Positions 52,620-62,035 of a DNA stretch of 64,000 nucleotides are shown piece after piece. Position numbers and translations under genes: made by a program. This DNA is from Eubacteriales bacterium (GTDB taxonomy: Bacteria; Bacillota; Clostridia; Peptostreptococcales; Anaerovoracaceae): the NCBI GenBank assembly GCA_029009055.1, contig JAQXJR010000033.1, positions 21,500 to 85,499 of the forward strand, read 5' to 3'. The first letter of the stretch is position 1. The number at the start of each line of letters is the position of its first letter. Under the pieces are notes generated by a model. That model had not been told where the DNA came from. It saw only the letters and a program-made list of their open reading frames with translations, and made no database searches.

Positions 52620-54827
52620 ATGGAATCGAAAGCGAAATTTCTGGACGAGATCCAACATTATAAGATGTATAACACGGAGCTCATAGGCCGTGCCTATGAT
52701 AAGGCTAAGAAGCTCCATAACGGGCAGCTCAGGAAGAGCGGCGAGCCTTATATCATCCACCCTATAGCAGTAGCTATCATACTGGCTAAGCTGGGCATGG
52801 ACGATGAGACACTGGTGGCAGGTCTTCTTCACGACTCGGTAGAAGACACTGAGTACACCCGTGAAGACCTGGTAGAGGACTTCGGCGAAGAGATAGCCCT
52901 TCTCGTAGATGGCGTCACGAAACTCGGTACGCTGAAATATAACTCCAGAGAAGAGGCTCAGGCAGAGAACCTGCGTAAGATGTTCCTCGCCATGTCTAAG
53001 GATATTCGTGTGCTCATAATAAAGCTCGCGGACAGACTTCATAACATGAGGACCATAGAGTTCATGCCTCCTAATAAGATTAAGGAGAAGTCTGAAGAAA
53101 CCCTGGAAATTTACGCTCCACTGGCAGACAGGCTCGGAATCTACATGATTAAATACGAGCTTCAGGACATCTGCCTTAAATATCTTCACCCTGAAATCTA
53201 CGATACCCTGGAGAAGGAAGTATCCGCTAAGCGTGTCGAGAGCGATAAGACCATAGCTAAGGTCATGGATCAGATTGGTAAGACACTCGATAAGACGGGC
53301 ATGCACTACGACCTCCAGGGCAGATCTAAACATATATACAGCGTCTATAAGAAGATGGTCCTCCAGCATAAGCAGCTGGACGAGATATTCGACCTTACGG
53401 CTGTCCGCGTGCTCGTGGACTCCGTGAGAGACTGCTACGCCGTCTTAGGACTGGTCCACACCATGTGGAAGCCTATCCCGGGAAGATTTAAGGACTACAT
53501 AGCCATGCCTAAGCCTAACATGTACCAGTCGCTCCATACGACGGTGCTGGGCGATAACGGCGAGCCGTTCGAGATCCAGATCAGAACGTATGAGATGCAC
53601 AGGATCGCTGAATATGGTATCGCCGCGCATTGGAAATATAAGCAGGGAGATATATCCGGCATCCAGGACGACGAGGACGTAAAGCTGTCCTGGCTGAGAC
53701 AGGCTCTGGAATGGCAGCAGGACATGAGCGACTCTAAGGAGTTCATGGAGACCCTGAAGATGGATCTTTTCTCCAAGCAGGTATTCGTGTTCACTCCTAA
53801 GGGTAAGGTAATGGACCTGCCGGCAGGATCTACGCCGCTCGACTTTGCTTTTAAGATCCACTCTGAGGTAGGAGCTAAGTGCGTCGGAGCTAAGGTGAAC
53901 GGCCGCATGGTCCCTATAGACCATAAGCTGGATAACGGCGACATAGTAGAGATCGTCACTTCATCCAACGCGCCGGGTCCGAGCATAGACTGGCTTAAGA
54001 TCGCCAGGAGCTCCACGGCCAGAAATAAGATCAGGCAGTACCTGAAGCGGCAGAATAAGGGCGATGAAGTCACGCGCGGTAAGGACGCGCTGGATAAGTT
54101 CATCCGTAAGAAGGGGAAGGACCCTCAGTTCGTCGCTAAGACTTCATATATAAACCGCGCCTATAAAGAAATGAAGTTCGCGGACGCCGACGAGGCTTAC
54201 ACGCAGATAGCCCAGGGCGGAACGCTGCTGAGTAAATTCGCTAATCTGCTGTTCTCATACTACGACGAGGACGTACAGAGAGACGAGAGACGCCGCAAAG
54301 AGAAAGAAGAAGCTCTTCTTAAGAAAGCAGCTGAAGCCGCTCCGGTGCATAGAGACAGCTACAGCAGTAAGGAACCGGGTATCGTACTGGAAGGCGCGGA
54401 GGATGACATGGGTATGCTCATCAGGCTTTCCAGGTGCTGCAACCCTGTTCCTGGAGACGAAATCGTTGGCTTCATCACTAAGGGAAGAGGCATATCTGTC
54501 CACAGGAGAGACTGTAAGAACATAACATCTCTTCCTCCGGAAGAACATAACAGACTCATAAATGTTAAGTGGCGCTCCGAAGAATCAGGTAAGGCTTATA
54601 CGGCTGATATCTGCCTGGAGTGCGCCGACAGGAAGGGACTCTTATCAGATATTTCCAGAGCTTGCGAAGAGTTCGATATCATGATAGATAAACTTAACGG
54701 TAAACATGGTAAGGACGACTTACTCATCCTGAACGTTACCCTGGACATAGAAGGTAAGGAACAGATGAGGAAGATCATGGGGAAACTCAAGCAGGTAGAC
54801 GGAGTCTTGAGAGTTTACAGAGTCTGA
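52620..54827 (+). CDS. rel: Bifunctional (p)ppGpp synthetase/hydrolase (RelA/SpoT)
   Basis: 735-residue long RSH enzyme that makes and degrades (p)ppGpp, the stringent-response alarmone. Domains: HD hydrolase 30-180 (His-Asp in AGLLHDSVEDT), synthetase 210-350 (RFKDYIAMPKPNMYQSLHT), TGS 390-450 (FVFTPKGKVMDLPAGSTPLDFAF), a Cys-bearing zinc-finger-like stretch (RLSRCCNPVPGDEIVGF) and C-terminal ACT (CLECADRKGLLSDIS). Both active sites appear intact, so bifunctional. Start ATG 52620; ribosome site weak. Followed by MBL and hemZ with short gaps. Confidence 0.96.
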   Translation: MESKAKFLDEIQHYKMYNTELIGRAYDKAKKLHNGQLRKSGEPYIIHPIAVAIILAKLGMDDETLVAGLLHDSVEDTEYTREDLVEDFGEEIALLVDGVTKLGTLKYNSREEAQAENLRKMFLAMSKDIRVLIIKLADRLHNMRTIEFMPPNKIKEKSEETLEIYAPLADRLGIYMIKYELQDICLKYLHPEIYDTLEKEVSAKRVESDKTIAKVMDQIGKTLDKTGMHYDLQGRSKHIYSVYKKMVLQHKQLDEIFDLTAVRVLVDSVRDCYAVLGLVHTMWKPIPGRFKDYIAMPKPNMYQSLHTTVLGDNGEPFEIQIRTYEMHRIAEYGIAAHWKYKQGDISGIQDDEDVKLSWLRQALEWQQDMSDSKEFMETLKMDLFSKQVFVFTPKGKVMDLPAGSTPLDFAFKIHSEVGAKCVGAKVNGRMVPIDHKLDNGDIVEIVTSSNAPGPSIDWLKIARSSTARNKIRQYLKRQNKGDEVTRGKDALDKFIRKKGKDPQFVAKTSYINRAYKEMKFADADEAYTQIAQGGTLLSKFANLLFSYYDEDVQRDERRRKEKEEALLKKAAEAAPVHRDSYSSKEPGIVLEGAEDDMGMLIRLSRCCNPVPGDEIVGFITKGRGISVHRRDCKNITSLPPEEHNRLINVKWRSEESGKAYTADICLECADRKGLLSDISRACEEFDIMIDKLNGKHGKDDLLILNVTLDIEGKEQMRKIMGKLKQVDGVLRVYRV

Positions 54828-54863
54828 CGCTTCATAAACATATTTATTTTCAGAGGGGTAGAA

Positions 54864-55496
54864 ATGCAGGTATATAACTACATAACGAGTCCTATCGGAA
54901 CAAACACATATTTGGTAACAGACGAGACTAAGAGCGCTTTCATCGTAGATCCGGGCGAATTCTCCCAGGATCTGGCGGATAAAGCCGCTGAAGACGGTCT
55001 GGAAGTAAAATATATCATCCTGACCCACGGACACGGTGACCATATAGGAGGAGTGGCTAAGTTCCAGGAACTTTATCCGGAAGCTAAGGTCGTAGCCTCT
55101 GAGAAGGAGAAGGATTTCCTGAACGACCCTAAGCTTAATAACTCTCCTTATATCCTGGGAAGAGCCGTAACGGTCCAGCCTGACATCCTGGTGAAGGATG
55201 GAGATACCATGTGGATAGGGAACATGCATCTGGAATTCAGGTCGACTCCGGGACATACTCCAGGCGGAATGTGCATAGTTACAGGAGGAGCCGTATTCAG
55301 CGGCGACACTCTGTTCAGAGCGTCTGTCGGAAGAACGGATTTCCCATATGGAAGCACAGCTGACCTTATTAACTCCATAAAGACGAAGCTCCTGACCCTG
55401 CCTGATGACACTATCGTCTATACAGGACATATGGATGTTACTACCATAGGATTCGAGCGCAGGGTGAACCCTGTAGTCGGCGCTATCAGGTGGTAG
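54864..55496 (+). CDS. MBL-fold hydrolase (glyoxalase II-like)
   Basis: 210-residue metallo-beta-lactamase-fold protein; metal motif THGHGDHIGG (about residues 54-63), then TPGHTPGG, SGDTLFR and the final TGHMD. This small group is commonly annotated as hydroxyacylglutathione hydrolase-like, but the true substrate is unclear. AGAGGGG precedes the ATG. The stop is 15 bp before the HemZ start; part of a rel-MBL-hemZ transcription unit. Confidence 0.9.
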   Translation: MQVYNYITSPIGTNTYLVTDETKSAFIVDPGEFSQDLADKAAEDGLEVKYIILTHGHGDHIGGVAKFQELYPEAKVVASEKEKDFLNDPKLNNSPYILGRAVTVQPDILVKDGDTMWIGNMHLEFRSTPGHTPGGMCIVTGGAVFSGDTLFRASVGRTDFPYGSTADLINSIKTKLLTLPDDTIVYTGHMDVTTIGFERRVNPVVGAIRW

Positions 55497-55510
55497 ACCG
55501 GGAGACTGCT

Positions 55511-56977
55511 GTGACGACATACGATAACTTCGAAAACGATTTTAAGATAAAGATTAAGATACACGGCGACGTGAAGCTTCCCCTTATGAGGGAGCTCATA
55601 GATGAATTCATGCCGCCTGAGCATTACGAACTGCTGCCGGACGACGGATTCATAGCCGATGACTGCCTTCATATAAATTTAAGCGGCTCCGCAGATAAGG
55701 ACGAAATTAAGAGAGAGCTTTTCCGCGACCTCTACGCCGTAACTGGCTATAAGCCGGATTGGGGTATCTTAACAGGCGTGAGACCCGTAAAACTCGCCGG
55801 AGAACTCATAGATAAGGCTTTGCTGGATAAGGGCATAAATCCTGATCAGGCTTCATATTCCGAACTCGATGAAGCGGCGGAAGAAGCCGAGAGGACTTTC
55901 CTCAGGGATTATCTTCTATCTTCTGATAAGGCAAGACTCATAACGGATACGTATAAATACCAGATCTCATCCATGGGAAGGCCGGCGGATAACAGCCTGG
56001 GGATATACCTAGGCATACCTTTCTGCCCGACCCGCTGCGTCTATTGTTCTTTCGCGTCCAATCAGGTGCCTGAAAGCGAGATAGAGAGATATCTGCCCGC
56101 GCTCCTTCACGAAGTCGAGTACTGCGGCAGGAAAGTGCCTGTGTACGGCATGGTCCCTGAGTCCATTTATATTGGCGGCGGCACGCCGACATCTCTAAAC
56201 GCTGAACAGCTGAAGATCCTCATGGAGAAACTACACGATTGCTACGATTTCTCTAAGATAAAAGAGTTTTGCGTGGAAGCGGGAAGGCCTGACACCATAG
56301 ACAGGGAGAAGCTCCACACACTTAAGGACGCCGGAGTAGACAGGATCAGCATAAACCCTCAGTCCATGAGGCAGAAGACCCTGGATCTTATCGGAAGATA
56401 CCACACGCCTGAAGATATAGCCGAATCTTTCGCCATAGCTAAGGACGAAGGCTTCGACGTCATAAACAGCGACATCATAGCCGGCCTTCCGGAAGAGACG
56501 CCGGAAGATTTCGACTACACGCTCGAGAAGGTCCTGGAAATGGGCGCTAACAACATAACCGTCCATACCTTAGCCGTTAAGAGGGCTTCCAGGCTGAAGA
56601 ACGTCGATAAAAACTATCATTATAAGGCGGCGCGCACGGTCGCCCAGATGCTGGCTGACAGCCGGGAAATGCTTAAGGCTAAGGGTTTCAAGCCTTACTA
56701 CCTCTACAGGCAGAAGCACATGGCCGGGTCATTCGAAAACACCGGTTACTGCCTGCCGGGCGCTGAGGGTCTCTATAACACCCGGATCATGGACGAGCAC
56801 CAGAGCATCCTGTCTCTAGGGGCGGGCGGCATCTCCAAGCGCTACTACCCGGAGAACGACCTGATCGTAAGAGTCCCGAACGTGACGAATTACAGGGAAT
56901 ATATAGACAGGATAGACGAGATGTGCGGGCGGAAGGAAGAGAATTTCTTCACGAAGCACACTCCTAAGTCCAGATAG
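55511..56977 (+). CDS. hemZ: HemZ, oxygen-independent coproporphyrinogen dehydrogenase-like radical SAM protein
   Basis: 488-residue radical SAM enzyme of the HemN/HemZ group. The cluster motif C-x3-C-x2-C reads FCPTRCVYCSFAS (around residue 170), with GGGTPTSL and the heme-type second site further on. The N-terminal 150 residues with YKPDWGILTGVRPVKLA are the HemZ hallmark. GTG start at 55511, preferred because GGGAG is six bases upstream; the frame extends back to a GTG at 55490 overlapping the MBL gene. Function in heme or related tetrapyrrole synthesis is assumed from the family; no other heme genes are here. Confidence 0.9.
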   Translation: MTTYDNFENDFKIKIKIHGDVKLPLMRELIDEFMPPEHYELLPDDGFIADDCLHINLSGSADKDEIKRELFRDLYAVTGYKPDWGILTGVRPVKLAGELIDKALLDKGINPDQASYSELDEAAEEAERTFLRDYLLSSDKARLITDTYKYQISSMGRPADNSLGIYLGIPFCPTRCVYCSFASNQVPESEIERYLPALLHEVEYCGRKVPVYGMVPESIYIGGGTPTSLNAEQLKILMEKLHDCYDFSKIKEFCVEAGRPDTIDREKLHTLKDAGVDRISINPQSMRQKTLDLIGRYHTPEDIAESFAIAKDEGFDVINSDIIAGLPEETPEDFDYTLEKVLEMGANNITVHTLAVKRASRLKNVDKNYHYKAARTVAQMLADSREMLKAKGFKPYYLYRQKHMAGSFENTGYCLPGAEGLYNTRIMDEHQSILSLGAGGISKRYYPENDLIVRVPNVTNYREYIDRIDEMCGRKEENFFTKHTPKSR

Positions 56978-57109
56978 CAAAGAGGACCCATGCGGTCCCT
57001 CCCGTCCGGGCAGCCCGGCGGAAGCCGGAGGCAGGAACGGCGGGATGGCTTTGCTACATAAAGAAAGTCAAAAAATAAATTTACCATAGATAGTAAAGGG
57101 GAATGAAAA

Positions 57110-58375
57110 ATGAGTATAAATGCTCCTAAGGGAACTAAAGACATAATGCCTGACCAGATCTATAAATGGCACTACATAGAGAGGAAATTCCGCGACATCT
57201 GCAGAAGGTTCGGATTTAAGGAGATCAGGACTCCTATGTTCGAGCACACAGAGCTTTTCAACAGAGGAGTGGGCGACACGACCGACATAGTCCAGAAGGA
57301 GATGTACACATTCGAGGATCACGGCCACAGGAGCATAACCCTGAAACCTGAGGGAACGGCATCCGCCGTAAGAGCTTTCCTCGAGCATAACGCTTACGCC
57401 GAGTCACAGCCGACGAAATACTATTATATAACGCCTTGCTTCAGGTACGAGAAGCCGCAGTCCGGCAGGCTCCGCGAGTTCCACCAGGTCGGAATAGAGA
57501 CATACGGAACACCGAACATGATGGCAGACGCGGACGTCATCACGCTGGCTCACGACTTCCTGGAAGAGATGGGCGTTAAGAACATAACCCTGGAGATAAA
57601 CAGCGTCGGCTGCCCTAAGTGCAGGGCTAAATACAGACAGGCTCTTCAGGACTTCCTCAGACCTCACTACGACGAGCTCAGCGACATCAGTAAAGACAGG
57701 TTCGAGAGAAATCCTATGAGGATCATAGATTCTAAGGATCCGGACGACCAGAAAATCGCTGAGAACGCGCCGGTCATGCTGGATTACCTCTGCGATGACT
57801 GCCGCAGGGACTTCGAGGAGCTTAAGGCTGACCTGGACGCTGTGGGAATAGAGTATACAGTAAACCCGAAGATCGTCCGCGGCCTCGACTATTACACGAA
57901 GACGGCTTTCGAGTTCGTGTCTGGAAGCATAGGAGCTCAGGGCACCATCTGCGGAGGCGGAAGGTATGATAACCTCGTGGAATCCCTGGACGGACCTTCT
58001 GTACCGGGCGTCGGATTCGGACTAGGCATAGAGAGGCTTCTCATCCAGATGGACGTCGACGGAGCGGAGATCCCGGAAGACGATAATACAGACGTGTTCG
58101 TAGCCGTAAGGGGAGACGAGGCCATGAAGTCAGGACTGAAGCTCATGGCGGAACTCCACAGGGCCGGAGTCTCAGCCCAGATGGACTCTTTACAGAGAAA
58201 TTTCAAGGGCCAGTTTAAGTACGCTGCCCGCGTGAACGCTAAGTACACTATAGTAATTGGTGACGATGAGCTGGCTAAGGGTACGGTCCAGCTAAAGAAC
58301 ATGGACGAACACGAGCAGCAGGAAGTTCCTCGCGATGAGATCGTGGCTAAGCTGGTCGAGCTGACTGTAAAGTAG
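57110..58375 (+). CDS. hisS: Histidyl-tRNA synthetase
   Basis: 421-residue class II synthetase. Motif 1 (FKEIRTPMFEHTELFNRGVGDTTDIVQKEMYTFED), motif 2 (PCFRYEKPQSGRLREFHQVGIETYG) and motif 3 (GVGFGLGIERLLI) are seen, plus the His-specific RGLDYYTKTAFEF loop and the anticodon-binding C-terminal domain. Start ATG 57110 with AAAGGGG. aspS follows 84 bp on, the usual firmicute order. No T-box was found upstream. Confidence 0.97.
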   Translation: MSINAPKGTKDIMPDQIYKWHYIERKFRDICRRFGFKEIRTPMFEHTELFNRGVGDTTDIVQKEMYTFEDHGHRSITLKPEGTASAVRAFLEHNAYAESQPTKYYYITPCFRYEKPQSGRLREFHQVGIETYGTPNMMADADVITLAHDFLEEMGVKNITLEINSVGCPKCRAKYRQALQDFLRPHYDELSDISKDRFERNPMRIIDSKDPDDQKIAENAPVMLDYLCDDCRRDFEELKADLDAVGIEYTVNPKIVRGLDYYTKTAFEFVSGSIGAQGTICGGGRYDNLVESLDGPSVPGVGFGLGIERLLIQMDVDGAEIPEDDNTDVFVAVRGDEAMKSGLKLMAELHRAGVSAQMDSLQRNFKGQFKYAARVNAKYTIVIGDDELAKGTVQLKNMDEHEQQEVPRDEIVAKLVELTVK

Positions 58376-58459
58376 GTCTGACCGTAAAATAAGTAAATCG
58401 CTAATTTTAAGATAAATATCGCTTTATAACTAACATTAAAAATCAGAACGGAGTTTAAC

Positions 58460-60247
58460 ATGTCTGAGCTTTTTAAGAGAACCAATATGTGCGGAACGCT
58501 GAGAGCGGCCGATGCCGGTAAGGACGTCGTTCTCAATGGCTGGGTCGACAGGCAGAGAAGTCTGGGCGGACTCATATTCGTCAATCTCAGAGACCGCACG
58601 GGTATAACCCAGATCGCCTTCGATGAGAACACACCTGAAGATGTATTCCAGCTGGCAGAAACGCTGAGAGGCGAATACTGCGTAGGCGTTAAGGGAACTG
58701 TGCGAGAGAGATCCTCTAAGAACCCTGATCTTCCAACAGGAGATATAGAGGTAGCCGCTAAGGAACTCGTCCTTTATTCTAAATCAGAAACCCCTCCTAT
58801 TTACGTTAAAGATGACGACCAGGTAGATGAGAACCTCAGACTTAAATACAGATACCTGGACCTGAGAAAGCTTAAGATGCAGCAGAACCTCATGTTCAGG
58901 CATAAAGTCACAAAGCTCGCCCGTGATTATTTCGATGAGCAGGGCTTTAACGAGATAGAGACACCTATGCTGGTTAGATCCACGCCTGAGGGCGCGAGAG
59001 ACTATCTCGTCCCATCCAGAGTGAACCAGGGCATGTTCTACGCTCTTCCTCAGTCACCGCAGCTCTTCAAGCAGCTTCTCATGGTCGGCGGCTGCGACAG
59101 ATACTTCCAGATCGTTAAGTGCTTCAGAGATGAGGACCTGAGAGCCGACAGACAGCCGGAATTCACGCAGATAGACCTGGAGATGTCCTTCGTGGACATG
59201 GATGACATCCTGGCTATACAGGAAGGCTTCCTGAAGAGACTGTTCCATGAGCTTAAGGGTGTGGAGATAGAAACGCCGCTGAGAAGGATCACATGGCAGG
59301 AGGCTATGGACCGCTACGGTTCAGATAAGCCGGACACCAGATTCGGATTCGAGCTCCACGACCTCTCAGACCTCGACGTTATTAAGGGCTCTGAGTTCGC
59401 CGTATTCCAGAACGCTCTGGCAGCCGGTGGAAGCGTAAGGGGAATCTGCGTCACAGGTGGTTCACCTGTCTACAGCAGAAAGAAGATAGATAAACTCACG
59501 GAAGAGACTAAGAAGTTCGGCGTGAAGGGTCTGGTATGGATCAGAGTAGAAGAGGGCGGAGAATATAAGTCATCCGTCGGTAAATTCTTCGACGCTGAAG
59601 CCCTTTCTAAGATCGCTGCTGAATTCGAAGCTAAGCCGGGCGACCTCATCCTCATCGCGGCAGATAAGAATAAGGTCGTATGGGATTCCCTGGGCTTCCT
59701 GAGAAGACACATAGCTGACCAGATGGGCCTGCTGGATCCAAACCAGTTCAACCTGCTCTGGGTAACAGAATTCCCTATGTTCGAACAGGACGAGGAGACA
59801 GGCGACATAAAGGCCATGCATCATCCGTTCACACACCCTATGAACGAGGATATTCCTCTTCTGGACACCGATCCAATGAAGGCTAGAGCAGACGCTTACG
59901 ACATCGTCCTTAACGGTGTCGAGATGGGCGGAGGCTCCATCAGGATCCACGAGGACGACCTGCAGCAGAAGATATTCGACATCCTGGGCATCACGAAGGA
60001 AGAAAGCCGCATAAAGTTCGGTTTCCTGCTCGACGCGTTTAAGTACGGAGCACCTCCTCACGGCGGCCTGGCTTACGGCCTCGACCGTATGGTCATGCTG
60101 CTCACAGGCTCTAAGAGCATCAGGGACGTAATGGCGTTCCCTAAGAACCAGAACGCCCAGTGCGTGCTCAGCGACGCTCCAAACATCGTAGACCCGGCAC
60201 AGCTGGACGAGCTCGGAATCAAGCTGGAGAGCGGAGAAGACCTGTAA
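58460..60247 (+). CDS. aspS: Aspartyl-tRNA synthetase
   Basis: 595-residue bacterial-type class IIb synthetase. N-terminal OB anticodon-binding domain ([28 protein letters not shown]), motif 1 around [25 protein letters not shown], motif 2 [23 protein letters not shown], the bacterial GAD insertion, and motif 3 [11 protein letters not shown] near the end. Length is normal. The ribosome site ACGGAG precedes the ATG. Whether it is discriminating or non-discriminating for Asn is not decided here. Confidence 0.97.
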   Translation: MSELFKRTNMCGTLRAADAGKDVVLNGWVDRQRSLGGLIFVNLRDRTGITQIAFDENTPEDVFQLAETLRGEYCVGVKGTVRERSSKNPDLPTGDIEVAAKELVLYSKSETPPIYVKDDDQVDENLRLKYRYLDLRKLKMQQNLMFRHKVTKLARDYFDEQGFNEIETPMLVRSTPEGARDYLVPSRVNQGMFYALPQSPQLFKQLLMVGGCDRYFQIVKCFRDEDLRADRQPEFTQIDLEMSFVDMDDILAIQEGFLKRLFHELKGVEIETPLRRITWQEAMDRYGSDKPDTRFGFELHDLSDLDVIKGSEFAVFQNALAAGGSVRGICVTGGSPVYSRKKIDKLTEETKKFGVKGLVWIRVEEGGEYKSSVGKFFDAEALSKIAAEFEAKPGDLILIAADKNKVVWDSLGFLRRHIADQMGLLDPNQFNLLWVTEFPMFEQDEETGDIKAMHHPFTHPMNEDIPLLDTDPMKARADAYDIVLNGVEMGGGSIRIHEDDLQQKIFDILGITKEESRIKFGFLLDAFKYGAPPHGGLAYGLDRMVMLLTGSKSIRDVMAFPKNQNAQCVLSDAPNIVDPAQLDELGIKLESGEDL

Positions 60248-60327
60248 TTCTTTGCTATATAAATAAACTATAATAAGCGGCCTCAGCAAAGTGAAAAAAG
60301 TATCCATCTCTGATGGCCGCCCGCTTA

Positions 60328-60357
60328 AGGGGCTTCTGGCAACGGAAGCCTCTTTTC
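60328..60357 (+). terminator. Terminator after aspS
   Basis: AGGGGCTTC (60328-60336) pairs with GAAGCCTCT with one G-U pair, then TTTT. A larger imperfect stem (TAAGCGG... with CCGCTTA) encloses positions 60275-60327 just upstream. Confidence 0.7.
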
Positions 60358-60481
60358 AGAATACGCGCGAAAAAGCCCGCCCCGAAAGAGAAATTTGAGA
60401 AATAGTTTAATATATGTTATTCTAGAATGAGAATATTTTGATAAACTGGTTTACTGTTATTAGAAAGACTGTATAAATATA

Positions 60482-61093
60482 ATGAGTGATATCGGCATAC
60501 TCGGAGGAACGTTCGATCCCTTTCATAACGGTCACTTATCTATAGCTGACACCGCTGTGAAAGACGCCGGGCTTAAGAAGGTCATTCTGATGCCCGCCCG
60601 GGTCAGTCCGTTTAAGATAGGCCGGGAAATGGCGAGCGACGTGGACAGGCTGAACATGGTGAAGCTGGGAGCGAATGGCCATAAGGGGCTCGAAGTCTCC
60701 ACCATAGAACTTAACAGTGACGGCGTTTCCTACACTTATAAGACGCTTTCCATCCTTAAAAAATATCATCCTGACGATATTTTATGGTTTATAATGGGAA
60801 CAGACCAGTTCATCTGTCTTGAAAGCTGGTATAAGGGACCTGATCTGCTGAGGGAATTTTCTTTCATATTGGCTGTGAGACCCGGTTTCGACGACCGCGT
60901 CACCCGGGATAAGATAGCCAGGTACACCGAACTATACGGGACCAGCGTGAGGATCCTTCACAACAGACAGCTGGACATATCATCCACTGACATTAAGAAA
61001 GCTGTAAGGGAAGGGAGAGACATATCAGACTTAGTCCCGCCCGATGTTGAAAGGTATATCTATGAACACAGACTCTATAGAGAAATACATTAA
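60482..61093 (+). CDS. nadD: Nicotinate-nucleotide adenylyltransferase
   Basis: 203-residue adenylyltransferase making deamido-NAD from nicotinate mononucleotide and ATP. Nucleotidyltransferase motif GILGGTFDPFHNGHL (residues 4-18) and the C-terminal ISSTDIKKAVREGRDISDLVPPDVERYIYEH signature are present. Start ATG 60482; no strong ribosome site is visible. Overlaps yqeK by about 30 bp (61062-61093), and the operon continues yqeK-rsfS-leuS. Confidence 0.95.
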   Translation: MSDIGILGGTFDPFHNGHLSIADTAVKDAGLKKVILMPARVSPFKIGREMASDVDRLNMVKLGANGHKGLEVSTIELNSDGVSYTYKTLSILKKYHPDDILWFIMGTDQFICLESWYKGPDLLREFSFILAVRPGFDDRVTRDKIARYTELYGTSVRILHNRQLDISSTDIKKAVREGRDISDLVPPDVERYIYEHRLYREIH

Positions 61094-61625
61094 GAAGAAT
61101 TTTCAGGCTAAGAGAAGGAATCATACATACGGCGTCAGGGATACCGCGATTTCACTAGCGAAGAGATATGGCGCTGATCCTGAGAAGGCGAGGGTAGCCG
61201 CGCTCTACCATGACATGGTGAGAAGAGCGTCCAACGAAATGATAGACGACTATATAGAAAACCACGGACTGGACCCTAAATATAAGGGGAACGCTAACCT
61301 GGCCCACGGACCTATAGCAGCTATTAAGATGAAGGAAGAATATGGAATAGACGACGAGGACATACTTAACGCCGTCAGATACCATACGACAGGAAGAGCG
61401 GGCATGAGCGTCCTGGAGAAGGTCGTGTTCCTGGCTGACGCCATAGAACCGAACAGATCATATCCGGGAGTACAGGCTTTAAGAGAAGCCGCGCTTCAGG
61501 ACCTGGACAGGGCCTGCATGCTTTGCTTGGAACACACAGTACAGTACGTTAAGAGTAAAGGAGAAGTATTGGATGATCAGAGCCTGGCAGCTTATAACTA
61601 TTTTAAGGACAGGCAGAACATCTGA
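61062..61625 (+). CDS. yqeK: YqeK, HD-domain Ap4A hydrolase
   Basis: 187-residue HD protein of the YqeK family, which hydrolyses Ap4A symmetrically to ADP. Metal residues: NHTYGVRDTAISLAKRYG, then ALYHDMVRR, NLAHGPIAA and RYHTTGRAGMSVLEKVVFLADAIEPNR. The start ATG 61062 is chosen because GAAAGG lies seven bases upstream; the frame also allows a TTG at 61044. Overlaps the nadD 3' end, as in many Firmicutes. Confidence 0.93.
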   Translation: MNTDSIEKYIKKNFQAKRRNHTYGVRDTAISLAKRYGADPEKARVAALYHDMVRRASNEMIDDYIENHGLDPKYKGNANLAHGPIAAIKMKEEYGIDDEDILNAVRYHTTGRAGMSVLEKVVFLADAIEPNRSYPGVQALREAALQDLDRACMLCLEHTVQYVKSKGEVLDDQSLAAYNYFKDRQNI

Positions 61626-61646
61626 AGAGAGAAGGAGAAAGAGATA

Positions 61647-62009
61647 ATGGAGTCTAAGTTGATCGCGCTCGACGCGGCTAAAGCACTGGACAGTAAGAGG
61701 GGAAGCAATATTCTTATAATAGACGTAGCGGAGAAATCATCGTTCGCTGATTATCTGGTACTGGCGTCAGGAAGCTCTCTGAGGCAGGTAGCTTCTCTGG
61801 CTGACGAAGCCGAGGATAAGCTGGCCGAAGATGGAGTAGAGCTGAAGAACTCGGAAGGCTACGGGAACACAGGCTGGATCCTGCTGGATTTCGGCGATGT
61901 CATCGTGAACGTGTTCACGGAAGAGATGCGTGATAAATACAATCTGGAGAAGGTATGGGCCGACTGCGAGGCTGTTCCGTACGAATCTGATGTTAAAGAA
62001 GAAATATAA
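61647..62009 (+). CDS. rsfS: Ribosomal silencing factor RsfS
   Basis: 120-residue RsfS/Iojap protein that binds L14 and blocks subunit joining under starvation. [27 protein letters not shown] and [32 protein letters not shown] are the family blocks. Ribosome site AGGAG upstream; leuS begins 26 bp after the stop, in the conserved nadD-yqeK-rsfS-leuS order. Confidence 0.95.
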   Translation: MESKLIALDAAKALDSKRGSNILIIDVAEKSSFADYLVLASGSSLRQVASLADEAEDKLAEDGVELKNSEGYGNTGWILLDFGDVIVNVFTEEMRDKYNLEKVWADCEAVPYESDVKEEI

Positions 62010-62035
62010 TCAATTATTGTCAGGGAGTTTCACTA

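Noticed and set aside
57000..57060. GC-rich hairpins after hemZ as a terminator
   Set aside because: Stems are possible, but no T-run follows; it is treated as one copy of the short recurrent element.
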